Shown: in pieces, positions 27,201 to 42,200 of the stretch | Numbering within the stretch: the stretch's first letter is position 1 | How the letters are laid out: each line of letters opens with the position of its first letter | Assembly (NCBI RefSeq): GCF_037975245.1 | Contig: NC_092582.1 | Span: forward strand, 11,820,001 to 11,884,000 | DNA: 64,000 nt | Source of the DNA: Apostichopus japonicus | Lineage: Eukaryota > Echinodermata > Holothuroidea > Aspidochirotida > Stichopodidae | Reading direction: 5' to 3' | Position numbers and translations under genes: made by a program | The notes under the pieces: generated by a model | Seen by the model: the letters and a program-made list of their open reading frames with translations, nothing else | Database searches by the model: none | What the model was told of the DNA's origin: nothing

Positions 27201-30200
27201 GTTCAGTCAGCCTGCCTGCCTTTGTAATTTATGCTATAAATATTTCGATTGTGTCTATTTGGCCTTGGTGGTGTCAATGAATTGATACAGCCGACAAAGA
27301 AAGAAAGGTTGCAACTGGAGGCACATGTGCATATATACTAATATATACTAAAATACACTAATACTAATATATACTAACATATACATATATACTAATATAT
27401 ACATATATACTGTGCACATATGTACTGATGTGATAAGTGAAAGGGGCTAATACCATAAATTGGATTTAACTCCTACTTGTCTTCGAGTCATTACAAATTT
27501 CCTCCATATCCACATAAGCATGATAATATCCTCACAACTGATTTTCCACTTACTTTTACATGACTTTGTTAAAACAATGGTTCAATCTATCTTCCGCTTG
27601 CTTACCAACAATCAACTATTTGAAATCCTGGTGTGGCCGATGGTGGAAATCCCATTCTAGCCAACCATAGGTCAATGATAACCAGTTAATTTCTCTGTTC
27701 ATGATTTAATTAAGCTCACTATAAACAAGAGAACTTTGAAATGGTCCAGAATATGATATACCCAAACTGATGGAGAAGTCAGAAAGGAAAGAGGAATGGG
27801 TGTTCATACAAACATCATTAATGGGTATTAAACTTGTTGACATAATGCTTCAGATTTTGCCACCAGAACAGTCAGTAAATTGTTGTCACCTACTGTGGCA
27901 TACTAAAACATCAGCCAGTAAGCATAAGTGGATAAACAGTCTGAGAAGATACTTTAAGAAGATGAGAATTTATATTGTTTAGGTATCCTTGCTTGTTTAA
28001 TACTAATATACCTTGAACAAATCACAACAGAAAACCCTTGAAAAAAAACACTTGATCCCTATTTATTAGGCAGCATTACTTGTTGAAAATGCAAAGGTAT
28101 TCATTGATTACTGATTATGCAAATAGTAATCTGTGTTTTCCACAAATTACAAATAACTCTTTTATGCAAATTTAACCTGTATTTACAGGAATATCACTCC
28201 ACAGTAAAAAAGCAGAAAACTATAACTATACCTTGATAGGAGTGGCCCAATGCTTTCTGTGATTGGTTGAAGCTCTTTATGAATTGACCAATTAGATTCC
28301 AGCAGAGCTGTTACCAGCTGTATAATGTCCTTCACTTCATGCAGAACAATTTCTGTCAAACAAGGAAATCAACATAACTATTAAATAGATACAAACGCAA
28401 ATCTACAAAAAACTCTGATAAGTCTGCTGCAAAGCAAATATTATAAATTAAGGTATGCCTTTCTATGAGAACAAAAGAACATTAATAACAATCCCCTGAT
28501 ATGCATGCAACATTGTAAGCATTAAATGGATGACCTGGGAAACTATCTAATGTTTATATCTGATATAAGCTATAACAAAGGAAAGATTTTAGTACAATTT
28601 CTTTTTCCAGTTGCTTCGAATTCCAACTCAACAAAGACACATTGGTACATGGCAGGCGCGTAGCCAAGGAAGGGGGGGTTGGTGAAGGGGGAGACCGCCC
28701 CCCCTTGAGCATATTTTTTTTGTATGTTTTTATGATATCGCTAGTAATTTCAAAATAGAAAATGCTTAAAGTAGATGCAACTTATAAGGCCTGGGAAGTG
28801 CCATTTCTAGAGATCTGGGAGGCATTTTCGGCCAAAATGGTTTGTCAAGAATTATATTACAAGAGATCATTAACATCATCATGGGGGTGGAGTAGGGTTG
28901 GGGTACATTGACTCCACTGTCACAATATATGCAAGCTGACAACCATGCAATCAGATATTCGGTGTGAATCACTCAAAACATACCAGACTGATTCATTGAA
29001 CTAGTCCTATGTTTTGTCGGCATCTATTTTAAAGGACAGCATTGAAAACAATTTGATATACAAACCTGCTACGTAGCCTTGCTGGGCAGTTTTAGTCAGC
29101 CAATCGGTGAGGCATGCATAAAGTTGCCAGGCATCATACTCTACCTCCCACTGTATGAGAGGAGCAGCTGTGAAACAGACAAGTAAATGTATGGATTGAT
29201 GGAAAGTAATTAATGATGCTGTGATGATATTATATGCCAAGGGTCCGGGACAGTTTCCCATAAAAATAATGATTTGGGACAGTTGATTCTTGCATGTGTA
29301 GTACATCCCTTCATTGAAACTTATATGTTATAGATAAATATGATAGGAATTTAGATGGGATGATTACCAGGCAGAGTGAAGAGAAATAAATTAACAGGCA
29401 TGCTATCTCTTGTAATTGTAACAAATAGGTGCATAATTTACATATAAATCACATGCAATAACTGTCTTCCACAAAAATACAGGCATTGTAGATGGAATGG
29501 AGAGTTCAATTGGAATATTGGCAAGTGTGAAAATAACGGCTGAATTCAACCCTTTTTAATTACGGTCACCATGATCGCATTGGCGACCACAATTCTCGGC
29601 TGGCGATGAGAATTTCTGGAAAAATTAATGCTAGTCGCCAGCCCTATAATACTGTGGCGATCAGTTTTGCAACTGAAAATTTCACCAATGCTTTACAACA
29701 AACTGAAATGTACTTACTGACTAAACGCATATGTTGCTAAAAAATTAATATTGAATGGATTTCCCTTACAAAACTGTGGATATTATGAAACAAACCACGT
29801 TCGGCAAAGCCCCGTTTCTAGAATGCCTAACAATGAACAGCGTGAACGATACATACATCAGTTTACAACTGCAGTGTTAACCCTACTTAAATATCACGGT
29901 AGGCTGGCTTCATGTGTTTCAAATTTTCCCAGGTACCTTGCCAACAACCCCCTGTCTTACACCTGTTTTTAAACATTTTTGGCACGTGTCCAAAAAAACT
30001 TTTCATGGAGTAAACTATTTTGGCTCCACTCTAGAATTAATTAGGTCAGTCAGTTAAGGATCGGTAAAGTTATGCGAAATATTATCTTAGACATTCAAGA
30101 AAAGTAGGTAAATATCCCCATAACATTAGGGTAAGTAAAACACACCTCAAGCCAACTGACTCCTTCGCATGGACAAAACAAGTTATTCCCCAATGATACA

Positions 30201-33200
30201 CGAGGCACAGTCTATACCATACAGACATAGCACGATATCAAGGCCTCAATAGCTAGAGTATGGCCATCTTTATGAAAGTAAAACTTGCAATCCCATGTTT
30301 TAGGCCACTTGGCATGATTAACTAAATGCTAAATATTGTTTCCATGTCCTTGTAGAGAACGTCAACTTCGCAAAATACAATTTAAGTTGTGTTTTTGTTG
30401 TTACGTGAGATCCGTAACCGACAAAGTGGTTAGGCTATTTACTATACACTTAACTATGGTAGGATATTAATTTTTCCTTTTTTTGGGGAAATTCTAGAAA
30501 ATACTTTCTTTTTCCCCCGCTCAACACCAGCTGTGGTCTTATGGTTAATTCGTAAATGGGTGTACTAGAGCCTTGTTTACATGAAATTAGTTGCATTTAG
30601 CACGATATGCCAGTTTCGCGTGAATTTTTCGAAAGTATTTTGCTCGATCTTTCGTAAAATTTGAAAGGTGTACCAACTTACTTTTCATACACAATTGGTA
30701 ATTTCTCTACTGATTTCCAGAGTTTTGTTCTCTATACAGAGAATGTTGTAACGGACGGGTTTTTACGAACTTCAAAAGTCATGAAGTTGATAAACTTTAT
30801 TTCTTTTCAACTTTCTTAACCACGGAATGCTAGAATAACATTTACACATAAAACGGAGAAAGGATAATCACATTTTTTTTCCACATTTATTTCAAATTTC
30901 TTTCACAAGAAATTATTGTCATTTGTTCAATCCCAAAAAATCATGGTGATAATAATAATTTTCGATATATCGCCCAACCCTATAATAGCGCGGGAATTAG
31001 AACTTAATTATACTATAGTTCAACGTTAGTGTAGTCAGTACTGACAGTAGTTCTACTTGATGTTGAGCCTAGGCCTAGTGTTTTTTGTACTAATATTTAG
31101 CATATCAAAGTGGCGATCACATTTACATGCTGGGCGACCAGAATTTGGGGAAAATAAAGATCTAGTCGCCACAGGATGTTCCTCCTGGCGACCTCATTCA
31201 CTGGGGAATTAAAAAGGGTTGGCTGAATTCCTTGGTCAAATAGTACATACTGCTTGTCTCTTACACTGTTAATAGGGCAATCCCTGTTACTGTTAGAAAG
31301 AATCTAATACAACTCATCCATTTGCTACCAGTGAATTGTTTAAGAAAAATAAAAGGTGTGAAATGATACAAACAGTAGAAAATCTTACCATTTGGCCTAT
31401 TGATCAGCTGACCTTCTGTTCCTTCTGGGATGTTGAACTCCTTTGACCTGTCACCTATGAGAGTAACCAAAGCAAAGCCCCATAAAAAACATCATCACTC
31501 TTGTGCATTATACTTTACATACATCATGAAAAATATGACCAAACTATTAATAATGAAGACCATCAGCATAATTAGGGAATTGTGCCTGATGTAATTGAAT
31601 GAAACATCTCCATGTGCTTTCCACTAGCAGTCTGAACCTACCACTTATCCTAAATGTAGTTAAGTATAGCGCAGTAGTCCTAAATGATAGAAAGGCATAA
31701 ATATTAACTTATACAAAATCCTTTCAGTGTGATTATCAAGTTCTAACTTTTTGACAAGTTTAGTTGCAGGGGTTTAAGTTGTAAAGTCGTATCAGGAGGC
31801 CTTGGCCTCCAACAAGACTGTAAACCTTCAACTTTAACTTTCTAGGCACAAAATCATGAAGTTGACAATTTCATTATTGCTCTCATTTTTGCTCCCAAGA
31901 GATCCCTGAATTGGTGATACTCCATCCTGGTATTAAACCACAATCCCCAATACTGATAGAGGTGAGGACACAATAAGGCAGTATGAAAGGGGCTATTAAT
32001 ATTGTTTCTATCCCATTGTAAAGAACGGGAAAAAATATTTTTTCCGATTCAAAAGCCAGTATTAAGCAAGTCCACTAAACTTACTGTAGTTTGTACAGAC
32101 ACTAAAGTCTATTTTTATTGTTCTACTTTGTTCTTCACATGTTAATCAAAGTTAAGCAAATCACTAAAGGAGGGCTAGCAAAGTAATTGAAGAAATAAAA
32201 CATTTTGAATTGACCATGAGACACTTCTGTATGAAGCATTTTTTAATTTACCATCTAATACTCCATGCACATAAGAAATAATATGATAGGTTGAAAAGAT
32301 TCTAAGGAAACATTCAACACCATATACCTTCCTTAGCCACTATTTTGGTCTTTTTTAATCTCCATCGTCCTGCCCTGATATCTTCAATGTCTTCGGCTCT
32401 GTTGTTGTCAAGAGGCTCAAGGAATGTTGGTAGTCGTGAAAACAGAGTGAAAATCTGAGAAAAGGACAGAAGCTGTCATTAGTTTTAAGTTCTTGTGACA
32501 TAGACGATTCTCCCAGTAGGTGAACACTTCACCAAACCATTGTTAGAGGTAAGTCGGTGGTACCGTGAACCAGGCTGACATGCTAAACTAATTTTCTGTA
32601 GTTACCTGTACCACAACTAGAGTAGTATAAATCTGGTTGAAAACTATTAAACCATGACAGAAAGTCCCTAAATCGAAAAAGGAATGAAATAAACTACTCA
32701 AATCAGGAGGAATGAGGCTATTTGAAAACATATCAGAATTCCTTGGTGAATGAATGCAACAACAGCTGTCACATGGATTGGGAATTACTGTGCTAAAATT
32801 TCACCTTTTTTAGCTCTTAAACCCAGGTCAGATGCTGGGTAAGATTTCAAGTGCCCATGATATTAATTCCAATCCACCAGCTATCATATGGTGGGGTAGG
32901 GCATGTCAGTGGAAAACTATCTATGCTCTAACAAGCTTGGAAAATGACGAATTTGGTGTGTAAAGTCAATTGAATAAGTAATTGTGGTACGATACTCTTG
33001 AATAGAAACCTTCTACTGGAACCACCATATATTAATAAACAGTTCTCAAATAGAACTATAATAGTCTTGGATCAAAAATTATAACAATGACATTGTAGAA
33101 ATTCAAATAACTAGCAGTATGAAGACCAAACACAATGTGATCAAACACTAAAAACCTAGCAGATTTGGACCTTGGATCTGAAACTGCTAGTCCTGATTGA

Positions 33201-36200
33201 AGAGAACCATCATAAAGATGCAACAGGTAAACCCAACTCTCAAGTAGGGAAGCTGCACATACTAACCTCACCCCCTCCCACCCCCCCTCCCTCGCCTCTC
33301 TACCGGCTAGTGTCCTAGTGGTGTGCACTTCACTATGAATTTAACTCGATTAAACAGGGAACTTCTCTCCCTTTACTACATATATAGATCTACCCGTATG
33401 CTGAATCATACACGGCTAGCAGCTGCTGTGATACGATATGAAGCCAGTATATTTGTAACCGTTACATAACATTCTCTTTACTGTGACGATTAACTTTGTC
33501 ACTCACTCGTTTGCTGCCCTCCGATGCAAGAGCAGTGGCAAGGTTCATCAGAGGTGAAAACTCAATAGGAAACTTCTCTATAGCTGTGTGTAGCAGGGAT
33601 CCTTGATTTCCCTCAAAATCCTGCAAATAAAATTGATATTACAAATGTTGACACATCCTTCTTTTATATCAAACAAGAAAAAAAGACATGTTTGCAATAA
33701 CTTCCAATAAGTAAGGCTTAGCCTGTATGTAATACTAGTCTTCTCGTCTTATGTCAACGAAAATCAGACCCGACCATCATTATTGATCTATGTGATAGAG
33801 ATTACTGTCACGAACAACTTACCCAAGCTGCTAAGATAGATGTTATTTCATTTAGGAGGTTATCACAGATTCAGTGTTCCTTCACATACTAGGCTTGAAG
33901 ACTTGATCAAATATGTCTAAATATGACATCAATGATCATCAAGCCACATGTGCGTGCTTCAATATTTTGTGTTTTTTCTTTATTTATTACTCATTTATTT
34001 TCTGTCATGGAGACTGGTTTTGCAAATGTTGAATCGCAAAATAATGAATCTCTCAACTTGCCCTTATGATGGCACAAAAACAAAAGGTTTCAGATCCTAA
34101 TGACAATATGACATCACAGATCTACAAAATGACATGACTTTTAAACTAGGATATTCACCAAACTGAACAAAGCTTTTTGTAGCTGTTTGAGGGATTTGTT
34201 CTTCACATAGCTCTCTGTCATATTTAGCCAAATGTTGGGACTTTGATTCACCTTTTAGCAGTAGTCATACATGTAGCATCATTTCTCTTGCCTTCAATAT
34301 ACTTGAACACATAACATATTATTATTACATTATATTCATTACATTAAATGGTGTTTCATTAATGTCACAACAGATACTTTACGAATTCCAAAAATCATTT
34401 TACTTTTCTCTAACGCACATTGTAGCCCTTAGCTTTAGACATAGCAAACTTTCATAGCAGATTCACCTAGCCTAGAGTTTGTATAAGAATATGGGCAGCA
34501 ATAAAAAATAGTCAATAATAATAAAAGACCACAGTCTATCTACAAAACATACATAATGACGTAAAATAATATTTTGGCAGACATCTTTGGTCTTTGTTGT
34601 TTATTTTGTTTATTGTTTATTACTCCTTCAAAATTCCTTAATTGTTCTATATTATATTATGATGAAATTATTATTACTCACTGCTGACCAGAAGTCCTGA
34701 CAGAGATGTGGTTGGCTCAGTAGTTGGACAAATAGTTCAGAAAGATCCTACAGGAGTGAATAGACACAGTTTATGAAATCAAAACAAAGAAAGATTTTCT
34801 TTGTTGAACAGAGAATAGTAATTAAATAGCTCAAAATAGAAGATATTCTTTCAAAAGTGAAATAGTTTTCCCTAATGCAATTTAAACTCCTCATTGAATG
34901 TAAAGACATTTTCAATATATAATCCCATGCAGTACATTTGCATATAAACAGATATTCTGGTGGCCAAAAATGTGACACCTATTTGGAAAAGAATTTACAA
35001 TATTCCACACTGTTGGTTGAAACCCAATCTCAACAGCTTCTCCCTAACTTGAGATGTATTTGATTGAATGGAACTTATTTTGACTGGCTTAACTCATGAT
35101 TCTTCTCTGGAGATGATCACAGTATACTCGGTAGGTGGTCTGTGATGTCATAATGGTATTTGTTCATCAAAGACTTTATTTTCTTATTATCAGTTTCTTG
35201 TTAATTTGTCCTTGCATCTTGATACATTGGAAATGTTTGTTCAGCTGTCAAGGTTCTCTATATTTGGATTATAAAAATCCACTTATTTTGAGAAATGTTA
35301 ATATTGTCACGAAAAAGCAAAAGCATTTTCAGCTGAATTATGATGACGACATTATTCACTCTACTGTTGCCAGATGCATTCATAAAATACCACCAAATTT
35401 GATATAAATTCTATCTTTGTCATACTATATGTTATGAGGACGTAGTTTCCACCTGAAGATGCAGAACATTTCTAGTATTTTTACTAAGCAATCAACTTCA
35501 ACCACAAGAATATCTCTTTACTGCTCTGTTCCACTGTACTTGAAATTATAATTTTATTCACAATTAAAAAAAAAAATCTTTAAATCAAGGGTTGATTGTT
35601 TGAGCCTTTTCTTCTATGAATCTTGTTGTGAGCGTCCAGTGCCACGCCACCAAACATAGTATATCAAGCCTTGGATTGGAGTTGCATCATATTAACAAAA
35701 ACACTCACAATATATTGAAAACTTAGTGTCTTGAAACACTTGCAATTTAATTTAGAATAAACAGACATATGGAGATCTTACCTTTGTTGATCCCAGCGTA
35801 TCCTCTTGGAAAGTTGAGAGTAAAAGCGAAACTAAAGCATAGACCACAGAGTGAGCTACCAATGATGGCATCTGCAATGAGATAGTAGGTCCGTATTAAA
35901 ACAAAACTTGTTAATGTCCTTTGGCAAATGTTTGATACCACAGATGCTAAAACCCAAAACAAGTCTGTTAAAAAATATGTTAAACAAGTCAACTTATTCT
36001 TTCAATACTGAAAAGAAGATTGACTGTTGAAAATTTTGGATTTCTGTATCTGGCTCCGTAGTATGTTATCAAAAGATTCTGGATGACAGAGTTTATAAAT
36101 TTAAAGGAATCATTAATGACTTGATACTTAATGTTCATATATGGTGATACAATTATTTGGTAGCTTGGTTAAGTTTGATTGAATGCACTCTCATTTTTAA

Positions 36201-39200
36201 AAACATTCGGTAGGTTTCTGAGCAAGTTTTACAAACAGTGATTTTGCTGCATTTTCTCAAAGTGAAACATGTTGAACATTGTTTGAAAAGAAAAAGGAAA
36301 AAAAAAGTTGGATACCGAGCTAGATTACTGTAAAATGGCATGTATGTGACAGAGTGCTCTTTATACAAAAAAAAAGGTTGTATCTTGCATTTAGACAATC
36401 TCAACAACTAAAGCTTTCTTTATAGACCTGAAAAGAATGTAGTATTATTGAAACTAGTCCCAGAATACCCTTGAAATGCAGCACTATTTTGGTGAAAGTC
36501 TACCAAATTCAACAGCTAAAGAATTCAAATTGTTTCCTTGGTACTGTACAGTATGCAATACCTACTGCTAGCGCTACCAAGTTGAAACATTTTCTTTCAC
36601 AAAAACAAGACAAAAATAGTAACCGTAATAAAATAAACTTGTACCAAACACATGAAAAACTCAAGTCTATCACTTACAGCTTTGTCGTTTACAGCAGCCA
36701 GACATTTCAGCTCTGCCACGAGGTACTTGAAAACATGAAGATTGAGGGCTTTTTGACCAAACACTTGAACTTTGGGAAGAACTTCTTGTGGCCAAGACAT
36801 AGCACAAATTGCCATCCATGCCAGAAGGACGGGAGCTTGGGGTTCTGAATTCCCCATAGAATCGATCATCTTCCCTATTTCCTGTGGAATGAAAAATGAA
36901 ACTTATTTATGGACAAATGCAGAGATGCCAAGTTAGGAAAACACTAAAATTCCATAATCAGAGAATGAGTATTTTATACACAAAACCAATATTGTATTTT
37001 TTGGCATCACCTTTCCACATACGCAGCATTAATTGACATGCTTTCACTCAACCCTCAAAGCTCAGTTGCAACAATATCACATAAATTTTGATGATATATT
37101 TGGCCTGAATTGACTTTGTAACAGAAGTCTTTGCATATTTGACTTTAATACACTCACAAAAGATCTGTAAGAAATGATACATCAATGGTTTCCTTCACCA
37201 TATTTTATGATTTTATGTGTGGAATTCTTAAACTCTATGTATTGGTAATGTAGAAGCAGGAGTTACATGTCTGAGGATATGAGAAGTCAGAATACTGTTA
37301 GTCCACACCTACTAGAGATGTGTGGCTGTCTCAGTCAGGTATGGTGTTTGAGAAATGCAGGTGCATGCAAAATCAATGAACTACATATATAAAAATCCTA
37401 TTTCCTGTATTTTAAATGTTTCCTGTATATTAATTGTTTCAATCCCTGTAAGAGCTTCGAGCAGCGTTTGCTGATGAACACGCTATATAAGTACTATTTT
37501 AATATTTTATTATTATTTCCATACTTATTGGGATTTTTTTTCCATAACAAGGACATAAAATCCAGACTGTCTGACATGTCTGTAAATGACTTTAAACTGG
37601 AAATGATATCTGACTGCTGCTAAAAAAAAAACTCAGTTTAATATTGATAGGTACAACGTTGTTTTATTTCATGCCAATTACTCTAGGCTCTGGAAAGTTG
37701 GTGATGACATCAGCACCAACATCAGCTTGGTCTTCATGTCTGTCATGTTACATTACATTACATTGACATAAAGGGTTTACCACTCTGTGTCAATAAATTT
37801 GGAATATTCTTTCAGCATAATGTTAATTACTAGGCATGTAAGGATGATATGCAAGAGTGTATTGCATTCGACTGAATTGTAATCCACTTGAAATTTTATT
37901 TTTTCAGAAACCAAAATACCAGTTTTAATCTTTCCTGTTGATAACTGTGGTGCATTAATAAAGCTGATACTTTTTGTACGCGAGATAAAATTTCCAGCTA
38001 TTTTCATACTGTAGGTTATCCAACAAAATGAAAAATACAAGAAAAACATCAAAATAATGTCTTCTTTCTTCCTGTCCTCAATCATCTTTCAAACTAACAT
38101 CATTAAAACTAATCGTGTAAAGAACATCCAAGACGATAGTTTACCTCCGAGAGTCGTTTGTCCTTAATCAGTTTGTGGCTCTCGACGCTGTAAGAAGAGA
38201 AAATGTACACCATTACTGGATGAATAAGTCCATGGAGCATGTATTATCGGGAACAAAGGTTGATATGGTAAATGATATCACCCACTTGACAGACATAGTT
38301 TGCCACTGAAATATCAAAAAAGAAGAATTTCCACAAAGAAGATGAAAAGTGACAATTGTAATGAAATATATGTCAAAATTGCAAGAATGTGTTTTCACCT
38401 TGTTTGATCGCCTACATCCATCAAAGAGTAGAGGTCCATACATTCAATCACAATCATTGAACACAGAAACCTGTATTGACAACAAAAGAAGATACATATG
38501 AATTGTCAAAGAAAAAGAAGTTTTTCCAAATCAAACCCACATTTAAACATATCGTTGTTATGCCGACCTGCACCTAATGTTGAAGTTCCCTTCAATTGCA
38601 TCTCGGTAACACAGAATTGAGAACTGACCAGCGCTTTGGTTGATTAGAATCTTGACATGATTAAGAGTTTCTGGGAAATAGTTATTCCAGAATATGATAC
38701 TGAAAGAAGTTTTGATCAGAAGCTAAAATTCATTCTGCTTTCATCCAATTACCGTGAATATGGATTAAAGAACTGACCACTCGTGTCGAAGGATAACTTT
38801 AGGCAGAATATTAGTCTTGATACATCATTGCCATTATATATAAGAGAAACATTTGAGTGATACTTGTACTTCTATATCTATTCCCATGTTCAACTTCAAA
38901 ATATAATATAATAATATTATATATTAATATAATATATGATGAAAAATATATTATATATATTTAAGACCAAATTGACAAATAGTCTGCTCCTCAGTTCAGG
39001 CCTTAATGTTAATGTCAATCCATTGTTTTATAAATTTTAATAATAACAACAAATGAGGTTCTTATAAGTTCATATAAACATCATCGCCGTCGTTGTACTC
39101 TGACTTTTTGTCTCTTACTCTAGTCTCACTATGTGTTTGCACCAATTTGCCTTTGAAAAGACATCCTGCAATGATCAAAGTGTCTGACCCTCTGGGATTT

Positions 39201-42200
39201 ATTAATATTATCCTAACTTTTATATATTATGGTAGATACTACTGTATATTATCCTTGATTCTAACTTTTATATACATTTTCCTACACAGGTGACTGATTG
39301 TATAGGATACCGTCTGTATGAATGTCATTTCATAGTGTAAAGTACCATTTCATTTACAGTATGCATCCTCCCAACTACATAATTAGGAAAGCTACATTAT
39401 TTAATTAATTCAAATATAAAAAAACCCAGATTGGAAGTACTTACCCTATCCTTCTTGTCAACTGCTTGGCTACTTCTTCATTGTCCAGTAGGTACCTGTA
39501 TGGTTGACGTGTACCGTATCCCTGCCTCTGTAACAGTATCAGAGGGTAGCAAAAGTTGAGCACACAAATTTGGAGAAATTATGAAGAAACTTTAACATCC
39601 CATGATGTCTCCCCCGTCCAAAAAAAAAAAAAAAAAAATCAATAATGGATGGGGGGGGGGAATTATATTAGCATTCTACATTTCTGTCCAGTTTTGTCTG
39701 ATTTTACTGATAAGAAACACTTTAATTAAACAACCTATACTTCCAATGCAATTTTTAACATAAACGAATCATCAATAAACTTGGTCAGTTTATAACTGAA
39801 AGCCAAACCATGGGAGGACTTTTAAAATTGAGAACATCTTGTGGGAGAACAAGGCTTGACTTCTTTCCAAGAGAAATTTGAAATACTCTTTCAGGGATTT
39901 ATTGTATCTGAATCAATCACTAGTACAGTTGTTGATTGACCCTTTATGGAAATGAAATTATATTAATTGAATTTTGTGGCTTAATTAAGAAATACAGTGG
40001 TGCTCTGAAGTAGGGATGCAGTCCTGAGTTTGAGCCACAGATTCCAGCCTTTTTAAATGAATGCTTAATATTAAGAAAAATCAAACTTGTCTTGAGTATG
40101 TGCTTGTAACTGTAGCATATTTTCTTGGTATATTGTTAAAACTCATAGACCAGCACTTATACTATTACTCATGGCACTTTGAACAAAACTGTACGTAGTT
40201 CATACTCTTGATGCTGTACTTGTATTACCTATCTGCCGATTAGAATGATCATGTATATAATACTGCTGCCCCCAGCTAGCTCACAGGTGTACTCACACTC
40301 TTGATGTTATACTTGTATTACCTAACTGCTGATTAGAATTATCATGTATATATACTACTGCCCCCAGCTAGCTCACAGGTGTACTCACACTCTTGATGTT
40401 GTACTTGTATTACCTAACTGCTGATTAGAATTATCATGAATATAATACTACTGCCCCCAGCTAGCTCACAGGTGTACTGACACACTTGATGTTATACTTG
40501 TATTACCTAACTGCTGATTAGAATTATCATGTATATACTACTGCTGCCCCCAGCTAGCTCCCAGTCTCACCTGAAACAATTTGGCTAACGTCAGGAGGTG
40601 ATCGGATGGAGAGTCGTGACCATGGAGGTAGAGAAGAATGACCTCTAGGAGCTCAACCTTTAGAAAAATACAAAATAATGAAAACCAACTATAGTATTAC
40701 AGTCTATTGTTAGTTATGTTAGTTTAGTAGAAAAAAAAGTATCAGGAGGGACACTCAAGTCCCCATCAAGGACCCTACAGGAGAGGGAAAAAAAATGAAA
40801 ACACAAACACTCAGACCCGATTGCAATGCTTGAAGTGCTAGTCCAAAGCATTCTTAAACCCATTGACACTACTTGCATGTACAACTTTCTCAGGCAAGCC
40901 GTTCCACTCATTCACAACCCTATTAGAAAAAAAGTTATGCCGAATATTAATCCTACTTTGTGACTTTTGGAGTTTAAGACAATGACCTCTGGTACAACTA
41001 CTATTAGCAAACATGAAAAAGTTGGTAAAGGATAAATTGTCAAAACCATACACAATCTTGTATGTTACAATGTGTATTAGACTCTATATCTATTGCACAA
41101 ACTAAAATGTTTTACTTTCAATTACTACTCATTTCACTTTATGCTACATTTCTCAAAGTTATCCATCCAGGGGCTTCAGCTATATCTTACTGTGACAAAA
41201 AAGTAAAGTAATGGTTGGTGTCTTTTTCAATTTCAAAACATGTTTTTTTTTTCTTTTTGGGGTCTTTTCTTGTCTTTCTTTTTACTTTTGTTACACTACC
41301 ATTAAATTTGTTTTTTTTTAATTTTACTTATCTATGTTTGCATTTTGGTTACATTAGAAAACAATGTATAGCACAAAGAAGTTTGACTCCATGCCATTAA
41401 TGGACAAACAGTCCATTCTTTGCTTAACAGGATCTGACCATCTTCATTACAAAGCAGGAAAAGGAAATATGATGCTTGATGACAAGTTAATAATTCTTCA
41501 TAACAAGGCATGATAATTGTCTCATCATTTATACTGCACAATTCAAGGAATTCAATATTTTGTAACATATTCTGTTACCAGTAACACTCTGCATTGTAAA
41601 CAAGGAAGAGGAACATGTTGTCAATGCTAGAAAACGTGAACAAAAAGGTGAAACAACCAGAGATTACAGTCATAAGTGGCTATTTACGTTCGTCTTTCGA
41701 AATGCTCTAAATATAGAAATATTAGTATGGCAGAAAGAAAAGTTATGATTATACCTCTTCCCTCAAACATTGGACACACCATCTGATTCTTTGCCTTTCA
41801 GTCTGAAAAGAAAACAATGGTTTACTTAATAGTTGATGTTACCACGACAGCCACATAGTTCACTTTAATAGAAATGTTAAGATATTGAATTCTAGTTGTT
41901 TAAACACTTATATTCTGTTGTATCGCCACTCAGATAAACAACTCAACTTTCATTTTCAAAACAATCAAGTAAACTCTCAGCAACTGTTGTGTATTCATAA
42001 TAAGGTATGTTTATAATTAAAGTCTATGATTAAAAAGTACATGCCAAATATTAAGCTACATTGCTTGTATTCTCAATGTTCACCTAGCTTGTTTCATTGA
42101 GACATAAAATAATGCACTTTTTATTTGGGAGAGGTCAATTTTACACGTAACAATTTGTGATATCATAGATTTACAAAAAATAGAGTTTTTATTGACTTTC

